Part shown: positions 13,762 through 21,206 of the stretch, one piece after another
Layout: every line of letters begins with the position of its first letter
Position numbering within the stretch: position 1 is the first letter of the stretch
The notes under the pieces: model-generated
The model's database searches: none
The model's input: the letters and a program-made list of their open reading frames with translations, nothing else
Told to the model about the DNA's origin: nothing
Made by a program: the position numbers and the translations under genes
Assembly (NCBI GenBank): GCA_012728915.1
Contig: JAAYEC010000023.1
Span: 1 to 34,495 of the forward strand
Reading direction: 5' to 3'
Length of the DNA: 34,495 nt
Source of the DNA: Deltaproteobacteria bacterium
GTDB taxonomy: Bacteria > Desulfobacterota > Syntrophia > Syntrophales > UBA2192

Positions 13762-14935
13762 GCTTCTGCTGGCCTGCCTCCGGACCGACTTCCGCCAGGG
13801 AGAAACGACGCCGCTGCCCGGAGGTGTCGACTGGAGCCGCTTCGTGATCCTCTGCGAGTGGCACCACGTGGTCCCGCTTGTTTGCAGAACGCTGCCGGGC
13901 GTTCTCAAGGAGGCCGCTCCCCCTGCCGTCGTGAGCCGCCTTCGCGGCCTTCATCATAGCAACACGGCCCGGTCGCTGCTGCTTGCGACTGAGCTGACCC
14001 GTGTCCTGCACGCCCTCGAATCATCCGGCATCTCCGCCTGTCCCTTCAAGGGGCCCGCCCTGTCCGTGATGATCTATGGCGATCCAGCCTGCCGGCAGTC
14101 AAAGGATCTCGACATCCTGGTGCCCGGCCAGGCGCTTCGCAGGGCCGTGAAGGTCCTCGGTTCGCTGGGATACGGCTCAGGACGGAACTGGGACGGGCCA
14201 CAGCTGTCCGCGCACCGGCGCACCGAGTACGAGGCGGTCTTCGCCCGCCGCGACGGGAAGCTGCAGGTCGAGCTTCAGTGGGCCGTCGTCCCTGCTTACT
14301 TCGGGTTCGACCATGAGGAGATGGGCATCTGGTCCCGGTTGGAGAACCGCGCGTGGGGGGCCATGAACTTTCCGGTGCTGCCGCCGGAAGAGACGCTCCT
14401 GATGCTCTGCGTCCACGGCGCCAAGCACCTGTGGTGCAAGCTGGGCTGGGTCTGCGATGTGGCTGGCCTGCTCGAATCCGGGACGCCCCCCGATCTGTTG
14501 CGCTCCCTCGAACTCGCCGGTCGATGCGGCGTGACAAGGCTCCTGCTGCTCGGGCTTCTCCTAGCCGAGCGACTGGCGGGCGCTCGTCTTCCGCAGGAGG
14601 TTTGGGATCGGCTCGAGGCGGATTCCAGGATCGCCGTCCTGGCGCGGCGGGTCCTGGACATTATTGCGAAAACCCCGGTGAACCCAGACGCGGACCCCGC
14701 CCGGTACCTTTTCTACGCGAAGTCAAAGGACAACAGGTGGGATCAGCTCCTCTTTGCGGGCAGGCTCCTGTCGACACTGGCCGCTGGCGAGTGGAACCCG
14801 TCGGCCCTGCCCGACATCCTCGCCCCGTTCTATTTCCTGTTCAGGCCTCTGCACATGGCAGGCCGTCACGGCGAACCGATCCTGCGGGCCCTGGCCCGAA
14901 AAAAGGGGACAGTCCCCTTTTTGAAAGCGAGGTAA
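13745..14935 (+). CDS. NTP_transf_5-like putative nucleotidyltransferase
   Basis: Protein of 396 aa from the ATG at 13745. The stretch CPFKGPALSVMIYGDPACRQ followed by SKDLDILV matches the KG.al...lYgdp..R...DiDlLv pattern of the uncharacterised nucleotidyltransferase family (PF14907, from memory), where the paired Asp residues should bind metal. Proteins of this family recur in lasso peptide and other RiPP loci, but the reaction is unknown. The middle has HGAKHLWCKLGWVCDVAGLL, also typical of the family. The last residues KKGTVPFLKAR are encoded by a REP that runs through the stop region, so the natural C terminus has been replaced. Its position as last gene of the overlapping run supports a place in the peptide pathway. 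Confidence 0.8.
   Translation: MRPETELLLACLRTDFRQGETTPLPGGVDWSRFVILCEWHHVVPLVCRTLPGVLKEAAPPAVVSRLRGLHHSNTARSLLLATELTRVLHALESSGISACPFKGPALSVMIYGDPACRQSKDLDILVPGQALRRAVKVLGSLGYGSGRNWDGPQLSAHRRTEYEAVFARRDGKLQVELQWAVVPAYFGFDHEEMGIWSRLENRAWGAMNFPVLPPEETLLMLCVHGAKHLWCKLGWVCDVAGLLESGTPPDLLRSLELAGRCGVTRLLLLGLLLAERLAGARLPQEVWDRLEADSRIAVLARRVLDIIAKTPVNPDADPARYLFYAKSKDNRWDQLLFAGRLLSTLAAGEWNPSALPDILAPFYFLFRPLHMAGRHGEPILRALARKKGTVPFLKAR
14900..14922. repeat. REP palindrome, copy 5 (upstream of the transposase)
   Basis: Full 23-base copy in the ACAGT orientation, preceded by one extra A. It encodes the tail KKGTVPFL of the nucleotidyltransferase and lies 20 bases before the transposase start, forming the left end of the transposase-REP unit. 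Confidence 0.93.
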
Positions 14936-14942
14936 ATCAATC

Positions 14943-15599
14943 ATGCCCAGAATGTCACGGCAACTGGCTGACGGCCTGATTTATCATGTGATCAACCGCG
15001 GGAATGACAAACAGGTCGTCTTTCGAAAAAAGTGGGATTACGAGGTTTTCCTGGAATTGATGGGGATGGCAAGGGAGCGGTATCCCCTGAAGGTATTCGC
15101 CTACTGCCTCATGCCGAATCATTTCCATTTTGTTGCATCGCAGGACGGTGACATCTCGCTGAGTTCATGGATTCAGTGGCTGATGACAACGCACGTTCGT
15201 CGTTACAACAGACACTACGAGCGAAGCGGCCATCTCTGGCAGGGGCGATTCAAGAGCTTCCCTGTGCAGGATGACGAACATCTCCTTGTTCTCATGAGAT
15301 ATGTCGAAGGCAATCCTGTGCGCTCTGGACTGGTTTCCACCGCGCGAGACTGGAAATGGTCTTCTCACGGGGAAAACACGGGGGCAGTGCCGAGGAATTT
15401 GACGGATGTCGCTCCACGGGTTCTGCCTGAAAATTGGACTCGATACGTCGACGTGCCTTGGACGACGAGCGGCCTGGATTGTGTCAGGGAGTGCGTGAAC
15501 CGCCAGGCTCCGTTCGGGTCGGATGTCTGGAGGGCGAAGATCAGCAGGGAGTTCAACCTGGAATCGACCATTCGGCCCAGGGGTCGACCTAGAAAATAA
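14943..15599 (+). CDS. REP-associated tyrosine transposase (RAYT, IS200-like)
   Basis: Y1 HUH-family single-strand nuclease of 218 aa. The HUH motif is H60-F-H62 in YCLMPNHFHFV, and the candidate catalytic Tyr120 is in LMRYVEGNPVRSGLV. YHVINRGNDKQVVF at the start and RPRGRPRK at the end are typical of RAYTs. REPs of opposite orientation flank it (ACAGT upstream, ACTGT downstream), as expected for a transposase that acts on these palindromes. It is more AT-rich than its surroundings, which fits transfer. The frame is intact, so it may be active. It is the likely agent that seeded the REPs in the peptide cassette. Confidence 0.93.
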   Translation: MPRMSRQLADGLIYHVINRGNDKQVVFRKKWDYEVFLELMGMARERYPLKVFAYCLMPNHFHFVASQDGDISLSSWIQWLMTTHVRRYNRHYERSGHLWQGRFKSFPVQDDEHLLVLMRYVEGNPVRSGLVSTARDWKWSSHGENTGAVPRNLTDVAPRVLPENWTRYVDVPWTTSGLDCVRECVNRQAPFGSDVWRAKISREFNLESTIRPRGRPRK

Positions 15600-15617
15600 A
15601 GGGGACTGTCCCCTTTT
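15598..15617. repeat. REP palindrome, copy 6 (inverted, downstream of the transposase)
   Basis: AAAGGGGACTGTCCCCTTTT, with the central base complementary to the other copies, so it is in the opposite orientation. Its first bases overlap the transposase stop codon TAA. It pairs with the upstream copy as the right end of the unit. Confidence 0.9.
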
Positions 15618-15619
15618 CG

Positions 15620-15654
15620 GAGAAAAGGGGCGCCGGTCGAATCGACCGGCGCCC
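15620..15654 (-). terminator. Intrinsic terminator of the MFS transporter gene
   Basis: A 13-base perfect stem, GGGCGCCGGTCGA at 15628-15640 pairing with 15642-15654, followed on the minus strand by CTTTTCTC. It lies 31 bases past the transporter stop. On the plus strand it is not followed by a T run, so it serves mainly the minus-strand gene. Confidence 0.65.
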
Positions 15655-15685
15655 TCTTCGTGTCAAGCTGCTTTGAGAGAATGGG

Positions 15686-16918
15686 TCAGGCCTTCCGGAC
15701 CGGCTTCATGAGCGCCATGGCGATGAGGATGCCCAGTACCGCGAGGCCCGCCGTGGGGTAGAAGGCGAAGGTGAAGGAGCCAAAGGTGTCCTTCGCCTGC
15801 CCCGCGATGATACCGCCCAGGATGGCGCCGAGGCCGTAGGCGAAGAAGACGAGGCCGTAGTTCCTGGCGTAGTTCTTCACCCCGAAGAAGATCGTCGTCG
15901 CCGTGGGCGCGATGGCCAGCCAGCCGCCGAGCACGAGCCAGAAGCCGATGAAACAGAGCGTGTAGAGCATCACGCTGCCCGGGCCCGCCGCCAGCATGCC
16001 CAGCGAGCACACGAGGATGAGGACAAAGGAGATGAGCGCCGCCATCTTGGGCGAGAGCTTGTCCGTCAGCACGCCGAACAGGGGCCGGCCCACGCCGTTG
16101 AAGATCGCGAAGACGCCGACGAGTGTTGCCGCCGTGGCCGCATCCATCTTGATGATCTCCTGGGCGACTGAGGCGGAGATCCCGATGGCCATCAGCCCCG
16201 CGAGGGACCCGATGACGTAGCACAGGAAGAGGCCGAAAAAGGTGGAGGTCCTCGCCATTTCGCCCATGGCGAGGTCGACGGTGCTGGCCGCGGCCGCTGC
16301 CGGCGGCTTCCAGCCTGCGGGGAGCCAGCCGTCCCTGGGGAAACGGTAGGGGATGAAGCAGACGAGGATGATAACCAGGAAGGCGACCCCCATGTAGAAG
16401 AAGGTGGTCATGGGGCCCACGTCCTTGATGAGGGCCGCCGCGACGTTGGCCGACACGAAGGGCGAGCCGCCGAAGCCGGCCAGCGTCAGGCCCAGGGCGA
16501 GCCCCCGCTTGTCGGGGAACCACCGGCCCGCGACGGCCAGGGGGACGCCGTAGGCCAGCCCCACGCCGCCGCCGCCGATCAGCCCGTAGGTGATCGTCAG
16601 CATGGTCCCGTTGGTGGAGAAGCTGGCCAGGATCCAGCCCACCCCGACGACGATGCCGCCGAGCCAGCCGAGCATCTTGGGGCCGAGCTTGGCAAGAAGA
16701 AGGCCGCCGAAGAACACCATGATGGCGAACAGGGCCAGGAAGACCATGAAGGGCAGGCCCGCCTCGGTGGCGCTCATGTTGAGCAGCTTAGCAACCGGGC
16801 CCCGGAAAACGCTGTAGGCGTAGACGCTGCCGAGGCAGATGTTGATGATGAAGCCCAGCACAACGAACATCCACCGGCCCTTCTCGGCCGGCATTCCGAA
16901 TAGTCTCTCCTCGCTCAT
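15686..16918 (-). CDS. MFS transporter, oxalate/formate antiporter (OFA) family
   Basis: Twelve-segment major facilitator of 410 aa. The first membrane segment INICLGSVYAYSVFRGPVAK is typical of the OFA family, which moves small monocarboxylates or dicarboxylates. GRPLFGVLTDKLSPK in the middle is the loop motif between segments 8 and 9. Start: the ATG at 16918 is preceded by AAGGAGGGAGGG on the minus strand; an upstream in-frame start at 16957 would add 13 residues without support. It is a single gene with its own terminator. The substrate is open; formate or another short acid would fit a syntrophic life style, but this is inference. Confidence 0.88.
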   Translation of the reverse strand: MSEERLFGMPAEKGRWMFVVLGFIINICLGSVYAYSVFRGPVAKLLNMSATEAGLPFMVFLALFAIMVFFGGLLLAKLGPKMLGWLGGIVVGVGWILASFSTNGTMLTITYGLIGGGGVGLAYGVPLAVAGRWFPDKRGLALGLTLAGFGGSPFVSANVAAALIKDVGPMTTFFYMGVAFLVIILVCFIPYRFPRDGWLPAGWKPPAAAAASTVDLAMGEMARTSTFFGLFLCYVIGSLAGLMAIGISASVAQEIIKMDAATAATLVGVFAIFNGVGRPLFGVLTDKLSPKMAALISFVLILVCSLGMLAAGPGSVMLYTLCFIGFWLVLGGWLAIAPTATTIFFGVKNYARNYGLVFFAYGLGAILGGIIAGQAKDTFGSFTFAFYPTAGLAVLGILIAMALMKPVRKA

Positions 16919-17019
16919 GAGAACCCTCCCTCCTTGGGTGTGGATAGCGCGGGACAAGAGAATGAATGGGAAGCATCGGTCTGCGTCTCTCTGTCAGAAG
17001 AACGCAAAATCGCGCCAGA

Positions 17020-17046
17020 GTTATCGAAAAACCGGGGAATTGTCAA
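17020..17046 (-). promoter_or_regulatory. Possible sigma-70 promoter for the MFS transporter
   Basis: On the minus strand a perfect TTGACA (17041-17046) is followed after 15 bases by GATAAC (17020-17025). The -35 is ideal, the spacing is short and the -10 is only 4 of 6. It is about 100 bases upstream of the transporter start, in the only gap between mobA and this gene. Confidence 0.35.
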
Positions 17047-17120
17047 ATGGAAAAAAGGGCGGTGTAATGACCGACGGTTCTGCTGCCCGGGTGAAGGGGA
17101 AACGGGCCGATCGGGAGGAA

Positions 17121-17741
17121 TCAGCGGCGTGTTCCGGGCTGCGGGATCGGTTCCAGGTCTTCCGGCCGGTTGAGGTTGGTGAAGAGCCGCCCCTCGGGGT
17201 CGAACCGGCGGATCTCGCTGGCGGGGATCTCGCAGGTCTTGAACTTCCGGAACAGGGGGGCGAGTTTCAACTCGCCCCTCTCGATCTGCGATTCGATGAC
17301 AGGAAGGCACCGTCGGGAATAGATCGCGTGAAGAGGCTCGAAGCCCTTCGCGGAGACGGGCACCACGAGGTCGTACCCCCCGGCCTTCGCGATCATGTGG
17401 GCGATAAACGCCTCGCTGAGGTAAGGCATGTCGCAGGCCGAAACGAAGGCCTGTTCGGCCTCCGCGTGGAGAAGCCCGGCGTGGATCCCGCCCAGGGGGC
17501 CTTTCCCGCGGTGGATGTCCGTGACGATCCGGGCGTCGAACTCGAGATACTCGAGCGGGGAGTTGGTGGAGATGATGATCTCCCGGAAAAACGACCGGTA
17601 GATGCGCATCGTGCGGTCGATGAGGCGCTCACCCCCGATTTCGATGAAGGCCTTGTTGATGCCGCCCATGCGGCCGGCCTTTCCGCCTGCCAGAAGAATC
17701 CCCGTCATGCGCCGCTGCAGGACAGGCGTCTCGCCTGCCAT
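17121..17741 (-). CDS. mobA: Molybdenum cofactor guanylyltransferase MobA
   Basis: Nucleotidyltransferase of up to 206 aa that attaches GMP to molybdopterin, making the bis-MGD cofactor of enzymes such as formate dehydrogenase. TGILLAGGKAGRMGGINKAF is the GTP-binding signature, GKGPLGGIHAGL and SACDMPYL carry the metal-binding residues, and FTNLNRPEDL near the end is typical of MobA. The start at 17741 has GGGAGG immediately adjacent, which is too close. The ATG at 17708 (MTGILLAGG) would give the more usual length of 195 aa and may be the real start. It follows the alcohol dehydrogenase gene by 28 bases and is probably cotranscribed. Confidence 0.9.
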   Translation of the reverse strand: MAGETPVLQRRMTGILLAGGKAGRMGGINKAFIEIGGERLIDRTMRIYRSFFREIIISTNSPLEYLEFDARIVTDIHRGKGPLGGIHAGLLHAEAEQAFVSACDMPYLSEAFIAHMIAKAGGYDLVVPVSAKGFEPLHAIYSRRCLPVIESQIERGELKLAPLFRKFKTCEIPASEIRRFDPEGRLFTNLNRPEDLEPIPQPGTRR

Positions 17742-17769
17742 CCTCCCGAAGCGTCCCGCCCGTCCGTCT

Positions 17770-18936
17770 CTACCTGCAATGCTGCAGGACCTCCATGATG
17801 ACCTCTTTCGTGTAGTCCTTCAGCCGCCAGGTCCGGGCCAGCTCGACGGCGTTGTCGGCGATCTTTTCCATGTCGCCCTCCGGGATTCCGCCCTCGCCGA
17901 GGCTCACGGGGCTCCTGATGGAGCGGAACCAATCCCGAAGCTGCGAGATGCCCGCCGCGGCCGCCTTCGCGTCATCGGCCTCGGCCGCCCCGAAGAACTC
18001 CCTCGCAAGACAGGCGAAGCGCGCCGGTTTCCTCTTGGCGGACCAGGCCATCCACCCGGGCAGGACGATGGAGAGGCCGGCGCCGTGGGCGATGTCGTAG
18101 AGGGCCGACAGCGAGTGCTCCATCATGTGGACGGGATACCCCACGATCCCCATGCCCGCCGTCGTCAGGCCGTTGAAGGCAAGCGTTCCCGACCACATGA
18201 AGTTCGCCCGCGCGTCGTAGTCCCGCGGGTCGGCGAGCGACTTTTCGGCGGCCTCCATGATCGTCCGCATGAAGGCGTAGACCATGCGGTCCTGCAGGGG
18301 GCTCTCGCCCGTTTCCGTGTTGGTAAAGTAGCCCTCGAGCATGTGCGTGACGATATCGACGGCGCTGTAGGCCGTGTAGGCCGGGCTCAAGGTGTAGAGG
18401 ACCTGCGGGTCGAGGATGGAGGCCTTCGGCTGGATGAGGGGCGAGCGGACGCTGTACTTCTGGCAGGTCTCGTCCTTCGTGATGACAGCCGCCGGGTTCA
18501 TTTCCGAGGCGCTGGCCGAGAGGGTGAGGACGACCAGGACGGGCAGGGCGTCTTTCACGGTCTTCGTGTAGACGAAGAACTCCCAGGGATCGTGATCGGC
18601 CTTTGTCCCCGCCGCGATCGTCTTGGCCGTGTCGATGACGCTTCCGCCGCCCACGGCGAGGACCACGTCAACCTTTTCCGCCCGGGCCAGCGCGATGCCT
18701 TCCCTGGCCTTGGAAAGCAGCGGGTTGGACCTGACACCGGGAAACTCCACGAATTCCACCCCGGCCTCCTTGAGGGAATTCAGGACCTGCCCGTAGACGC
18801 CGCCGGTGCGGATGCTTCCCATCCCGTAGACCATGAGCGCACGGGTTCCGAACCGCCGGACCTCGGCCCCGATCCGGGCGATGGTGCCTTTTCCGAAAAT
18901 GATCTTCGTGGGGTTTTCAAAGACAAAGTTCTGCAT
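17770..18936 (-). CDS. Iron-containing alcohol dehydrogenase (YqhD/BDH-like)
   Basis: Protein of 388 aa that reduces aldehydes or oxidises primary alcohols with NAD(P). The N-terminal part has FENPTKIIFGKGTI and the nucleotide loop VVLAVGGGSVIDTAKTIAAG. Metal ligands are expected at Asp and His in DIVTHMLEGYF and at the two His in HMMEHSLSALYDIAHGAGL. LTLSASASEMN is close to the YqhD/butanol dehydrogenase form. The start ATG at 18936 has GGAGGAGACC upstream. It is divergent from paaK, with a 9-bp repeat array in the shared gap. The physiological substrate is unknown. Confidence 0.93.
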   Translation of the reverse strand: MQNFVFENPTKIIFGKGTIARIGAEVRRFGTRALMVYGMGSIRTGGVYGQVLNSLKEAGVEFVEFPGVRSNPLLSKAREGIALARAEKVDVVLAVGGGSVIDTAKTIAAGTKADHDPWEFFVYTKTVKDALPVLVVLTLSASASEMNPAAVITKDETCQKYSVRSPLIQPKASILDPQVLYTLSPAYTAYSAVDIVTHMLEGYFTNTETGESPLQDRMVYAFMRTIMEAAEKSLADPRDYDARANFMWSGTLAFNGLTTAGMGIVGYPVHMMEHSLSALYDIAHGAGLSIVLPGWMAWSAKRKPARFACLAREFFGAAEADDAKAAAAGISQLRDWFRSIRSPVSLGEGGIPEGDMEKIADNAVELARTWRLKDYTKEVIMEVLQHCR

Positions 18937-18954
18937 GGTCTCCTCCGGCGATTG

Positions 18955-18992
18955 GTCTGTCCCGTCTTTTAGTCTGTTTTGTCCGTTTCGTC
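18955..18992. repeat. 9-bp GTCTGTTTT-type repeat array, locus A
   Basis: Four degenerate units GTCTGTCCC, GTCTTTTA, GTCTGTTTT, GTCCGTTTC and a trailing GTC, in the gap between the alcohol dehydrogenase and paaK. The same family occurs at 29362-29413. It is a strand-asymmetric, phase-keeping short repeat with no evident gene. Confidence 0.75.
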
Positions 18993-19068
18993 AAAAAGAT
19001 TCGTCTTCCCGGGAAGGATAGCGCGCGACGGCCTGTCCTCCAGCTGCCCGGGACGGCGCAGAATGCAC

Positions 19069-19097
19069 TTGCGAAAATTCCGCGGGAAGGGTACAAA
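19069..19097 (+). promoter_or_regulatory. Likely sigma-70 promoter for paaK
   Basis: TTGCGA (19069-19074), a 17-base spacer, then TACAAA (19092-19097). Both boxes are 4 of 6 with ideal spacing. The start codon of paaK is 29 bases further on. Confidence 0.45.
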
Positions 19098-19125
19098 AAC
19101 GCTCGAACCATTCGGAGGAACAGTG

Positions 19126-20424
19126 ATGTACTGGGAAAAAGAAATCGAGACCCTGCCGCGCGAGAAGCTGGATGCGCTGCAGGCCGAGCGGCTGAAGGCG
19201 ACCCTCCGGCAGGCCGCGAGGTCCCCTCACTACGGCAGGGTGTTCAGGGAAACCGGGTTCAGCCCCGGTGATTTCAATTCCCTGGCCGACGTGCCGAAGC
19301 TTCCCCTGACGACCAAGGACGACCTCCGGGAGAACTGGCCCTACGGGTTCCTCGCCGTCCCGCGGGAGGAACTGGTCCGCATGCACTCTTCGTCGGGCAC
19401 GACGGGCAGGGCGACGGTCATCTTTCACACGGCAGGTGATCTCGATGCCTGGACGAACCTAGTGGCCCGGTGCATGTACATGACGGGGGTGCGCAAGGCC
19501 GACGTTTTCCAGAACATGATGACCTACGGGCTCTTCACGGGGGGCCTCGGTTTTCACTACGGGGCCGAGCGGATCGGCTGCCTCGTCATCCCCGCCGGGG
19601 CGGGCAACAGCAAGCGGCAGATCCAGCTCATGCAGGATTTCGAGACGACGGTCATCCACATCATCCCGAGCTACGCCCTGCATCTCACGGGCGTCTTTGA
19701 GGAACTCGAGGTCGATCCCCGGAAGGACACGAAGGTCCGCATCGCCTTTGTCGGAGCGGAGCCACACACGGAGAAGACCCGGAAGAGGATCGAGGAGTAT
19801 TACGGATGGAAGGCCTTCAACTCCTACGGCCTCTCCGAGATGAACGGACCGGGGGTGGCCTTCGAGTGCACCGCCCAGAACGGCCTGCACATCTGGGAGG
19901 ACAACTTCCTCGTCGAGATCCTCGACCCGGAGACGCTGAAACCCGTCCCCGACGGAGAAGAGGGCGAGCTGGTCATGACGACGCTTCGGCGCGAGGGAAT
20001 GCCCATTGTCCGCTACCGCACGAAGGACCTCACGCGGATCCTCCCGGGGCCCTGCGAGTGCGGCCGGACCCACCGGCGTATCGAGCGATTGAAGGGCCGC
20101 ACCGACGACATGATGATCCTCAAGGGCGTCAACATCTTCCCGATCCAGATCGAGAAGAAGCTACTGGACATCCCCGGCGTGGGGATGAACTTCCTGATCG
20201 TCCTGGAGCGCAAGGGCTTCAACGACGAGATGATCGTGAAGGTCGAGGTGGCGCGGGAGTTCTTCGACGGCGATTTGCTGAAGCTCCAGAAACTCCAGCG
20301 ACGGATCACGGAGGAGCTCAAGGGAGACATCCTCATCACCCCGAAGGTCGAGCTTGCCGAGCCGGGAAGCCTCCCCAAGACGGAGGGGAAGGCGGTGAGG
20401 GTCATCGACAACCGGAAGGATTAG
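19126..20424 (+). CDS. Phenylacetate-CoA ligase family protein (PaaK-like)
   Basis: ATP-dependent, AMP-forming acyl-CoA ligase of 432 aa. The P-loop HSSSGTTGRATVIFHT is the adenylate-forming motif. YGLSEMNGPGVAFEC, VRYRTKDLTRI and RLKGRTDDMMILKGVN are motifs shared with PaaK, and the small C-terminal domain starts at about residue 330. GGAGGAA at 19114-19120 supports the ATG at 19126; a GTG at 19123 is adjacent. PaaK-type ligases of anaerobes activate phenylacetate or other aryl acids, and the tandem-ACT protein encoded downstream is a frequent neighbour. The exact acid is unknown. Confidence 0.93.
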   Translation: MYWEKEIETLPREKLDALQAERLKATLRQAARSPHYGRVFRETGFSPGDFNSLADVPKLPLTTKDDLRENWPYGFLAVPREELVRMHSSSGTTGRATVIFHTAGDLDAWTNLVARCMYMTGVRKADVFQNMMTYGLFTGGLGFHYGAERIGCLVIPAGAGNSKRQIQLMQDFETTVIHIIPSYALHLTGVFEELEVDPRKDTKVRIAFVGAEPHTEKTRKRIEEYYGWKAFNSYGLSEMNGPGVAFECTAQNGLHIWEDNFLVEILDPETLKPVPDGEEGELVMTTLRREGMPIVRYRTKDLTRILPGPCECGRTHRRIERLKGRTDDMMILKGVNIFPIQIEKKLLDIPGVGMNFLIVLERKGFNDEMIVKVEVAREFFDGDLLKLQKLQRRITEELKGDILITPKVELAEPGSLPKTEGKAVRVIDNRKD

Positions 20425-20488
20425 CCGTCCGCGGGCCGGGGGCGCATCCCTTTCTTTGCGCTGCGATCTTCTGCCTGCTTGGCGTTTG

Positions 20489-20590
20489 TGAAGTGAGGAA
20501 GAGCAGAAGTGAGGAAGAGCGGCAAATATTCAAAAATATTTAACCCACGCCTATCTTCCGCTCTTCATGGCTTCCTAACTTCTATCTGTT
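20489..20590. repeat. Direct and inverted repeat cluster between paaK and the ACT gene
   Basis: Two tandem copies of GAAGTGAGGAAGAGC (20490-20504 and 20506-20520) are followed by AAATATT...AATATTT (20524-20541) and then by an imperfect inverse of the first block (CCTATCTTCCGCTCTTC at 20550-20566, then TTCCTAACTTCT). The whole can fold into a long hairpin downstream of paaK. The CCTATCTTCCGCTCTTC block recurs at 29417-29433 in the rlmN tail. No gene is seen in the gap 20425-20643. Confidence 0.7.
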
Positions 20591-20643
20591 CAGGGCGTCT
20601 TGCGTCCGGGCAATTTTGACCGGCCCGAAAGGAGTGGGGGGCC

Positions 20644-21099
20644 ATGACCGTGCATCAGATCTCCGTGTTCGCAGAGAACAAACCCGGGCAGCTGGCGAGG
20701 CTCACCCGGATCCTGGGCAAGGCCAAAGTGAACATCCGCGCCACGACCATCGCGACGACGGCGACCTTCGGCGTCATCAACCTCGTTGTCGACGACCCGC
20801 AGAAGGCGATCAAGGCCATCCAGAAAGACGGGATGATGGTGACCACCAAGGAGGTCATCGCCGTGATCATCGAGGACAGGCCGGGCGGCCTCGACCGGCT
20901 TACGCAACTGCTCTTCAAGGAGGACATCAACGTCAACAACGCTTACGGTTTCGTGCTCGACAGCTGGAAGACGGCGATCTTCGTCGTCGAGGTGGACGAC
21001 ACCGCGAAGGCCCAGAAGCTGATCGAGAAGGCGGGCTTCAAGACGCTCGACGACGAGGCCCTCTCGGCGGTGGAGCCGTTTCACTATGTGAAGTACTAG
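20644..21099 (+). CDS. Tandem ACT-domain protein
   Basis: Protein of 151 aa made of two ACT domains, about residues 4-70 and 72-145. Each starts with a strand and a Gly at the turn: ISVFAENKPGQLARLTRIL and IAVIIEDRPGGLDRLTQLL. There is no enzymatic domain. ACT pairs bind small ligands, often amino acids, and proteins of this form are regularly encoded next to paaK-like ligases, perhaps as sensors. GAAAGGAG at 20629-20636 is a ribosome site. It may be cotranscribed with paaK across the repeat-filled 219-base gap. Confidence 0.88.
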   Translation: MTVHQISVFAENKPGQLARLTRILGKAKVNIRATTIATTATFGVINLVVDDPQKAIKAIQKDGMMVTTKEVIAVIIEDRPGGLDRLTQLLFKEDINVNNAYGFVLDSWKTAIFVVEVDDTAKAQKLIEKAGFKTLDDEALSAVEPFHYVKY

Positions 21100-21206
21100 G
21101 CGAAGGGCGAAAGGCAGAGACTACACGTTAACCAATCAACTGTCATAGCCGCGCGGCCGCGTCGCGAGGCGGATGAAATAAACCAAAGAGAAGGAACGAA
21201 GAGGAT

